Below the pieces are notes generated by a model. That model was not told the origin of the DNA and did no database searches. It was given only the letters and a program-made list of their open reading frames with translations. A stretch of 5,613 nucleotides of DNA from RGIG8368 sp045540275 (GTDB lineage: Bacteria > Verrucomicrobiota > Kiritimatiellia > RFP12 > UBA1067). Numbering within the stretch: the stretch's first letter is position 1; every line of letters starts with the position of its first letter. Shown here in pieces: positions 5,573 to 5,613 of this stretch. Location: positions 1 through 5,613 of the forward strand of contig JAZQGX010000184.1 in assembly GCA_045540275.1 (NCBI GenBank), read 5' to 3'. The position numbers and the translations under genes were made by a program.

Positions 5573-5613
5573 TTAGGAAGACAAACTGGTAAGACAACTC
5601 CTTGGCTCACAGA
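5552..5613. repeat. 62-bp direct repeat, outer copy ending at the window edge
   Basis: Second copy, offset by 173 bp. It reaches the last base of the window, so its true length is unknown. In the frame equivalent to the inner copy it reads AKELSYQFVFLRPLGLRL but is preceded by TGA (TGG in the inner copy) and runs into a stop soon after. It is therefore not a working copy of that N-terminus as it stands. Confidence 0.9.

Noticed and set aside
5375..5613. Insertion sequence with terminal inverted repeats
   Set aside because: The enclosed segments are under 200 bp, no transposase frame is present, and the inverted arms do not sit at the ends of the duplicated unit.

Overview
The window looks like a piece of a high-GC genome from the Verrucomicrobiota/Kiritimatiellota side of the tree, probably a gut or other host-associated lineage. 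This placement is inference. It rests on the style of the large secreted-type proteins: Thr/Asn/Ser-rich sequence, a DWDGDGLANEID calcium-loop motif, a Cys-rich island and an 'FWAGGKGG' membrane exit. No marker gene is present to confirm it. Every gene I can support lies on the minus strand, so the layout below runs from right to left.

Right end (5613 to about 5375): a 62-bp sequence occurs twice, 173 bp apart. One copy ends exactly at the window edge. The inner copy overlaps a perfect 13-bp inverted repeat and lies in the 5' part of a 788-codon reading frame. This end looks rearranged, or is an assembly-graph edge.

5478 to 2340: a two-gene, translationally coupled unit. The first gene encodes a 788-aa repetitive extracellular-type protein with a Ca-loop motif and 11 cysteines in 49 residues. 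One base after its stop begins a 256-aa lipoprotein. Base composition drops sharply inside the 788-aa gene near 4490 and stays low through the lipoprotein gene, which suggests a mosaic history. A candidate terminator follows the lipoprotein gene.

2367 to 1462: an HNH-nuclease frame that matches the C-terminal part of a DUF262-HNH protein, a type associated with phage defence and modification-dependent restriction. The N-terminal DUF262 nucleotide-binding part is replaced by unrelated sequence, so this is probably a decayed or truncated defence gene.

1437 to 1: a second transcription unit with its own candidate promoter. It starts with a 198-aa secreted protein. After 22 bp and a strong AGGAGG site comes a membrane-anchored or exported protein that runs off the left edge (256 codons visible). 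That second gene carries an in-frame palindromic element built of 8-bp AATTGTG-type units exactly between its membrane segments and its ectodomain.

There are no rRNA, tRNA or CRISPR features and no intact transposase. All stretches longer than 300 bases are covered by genes.
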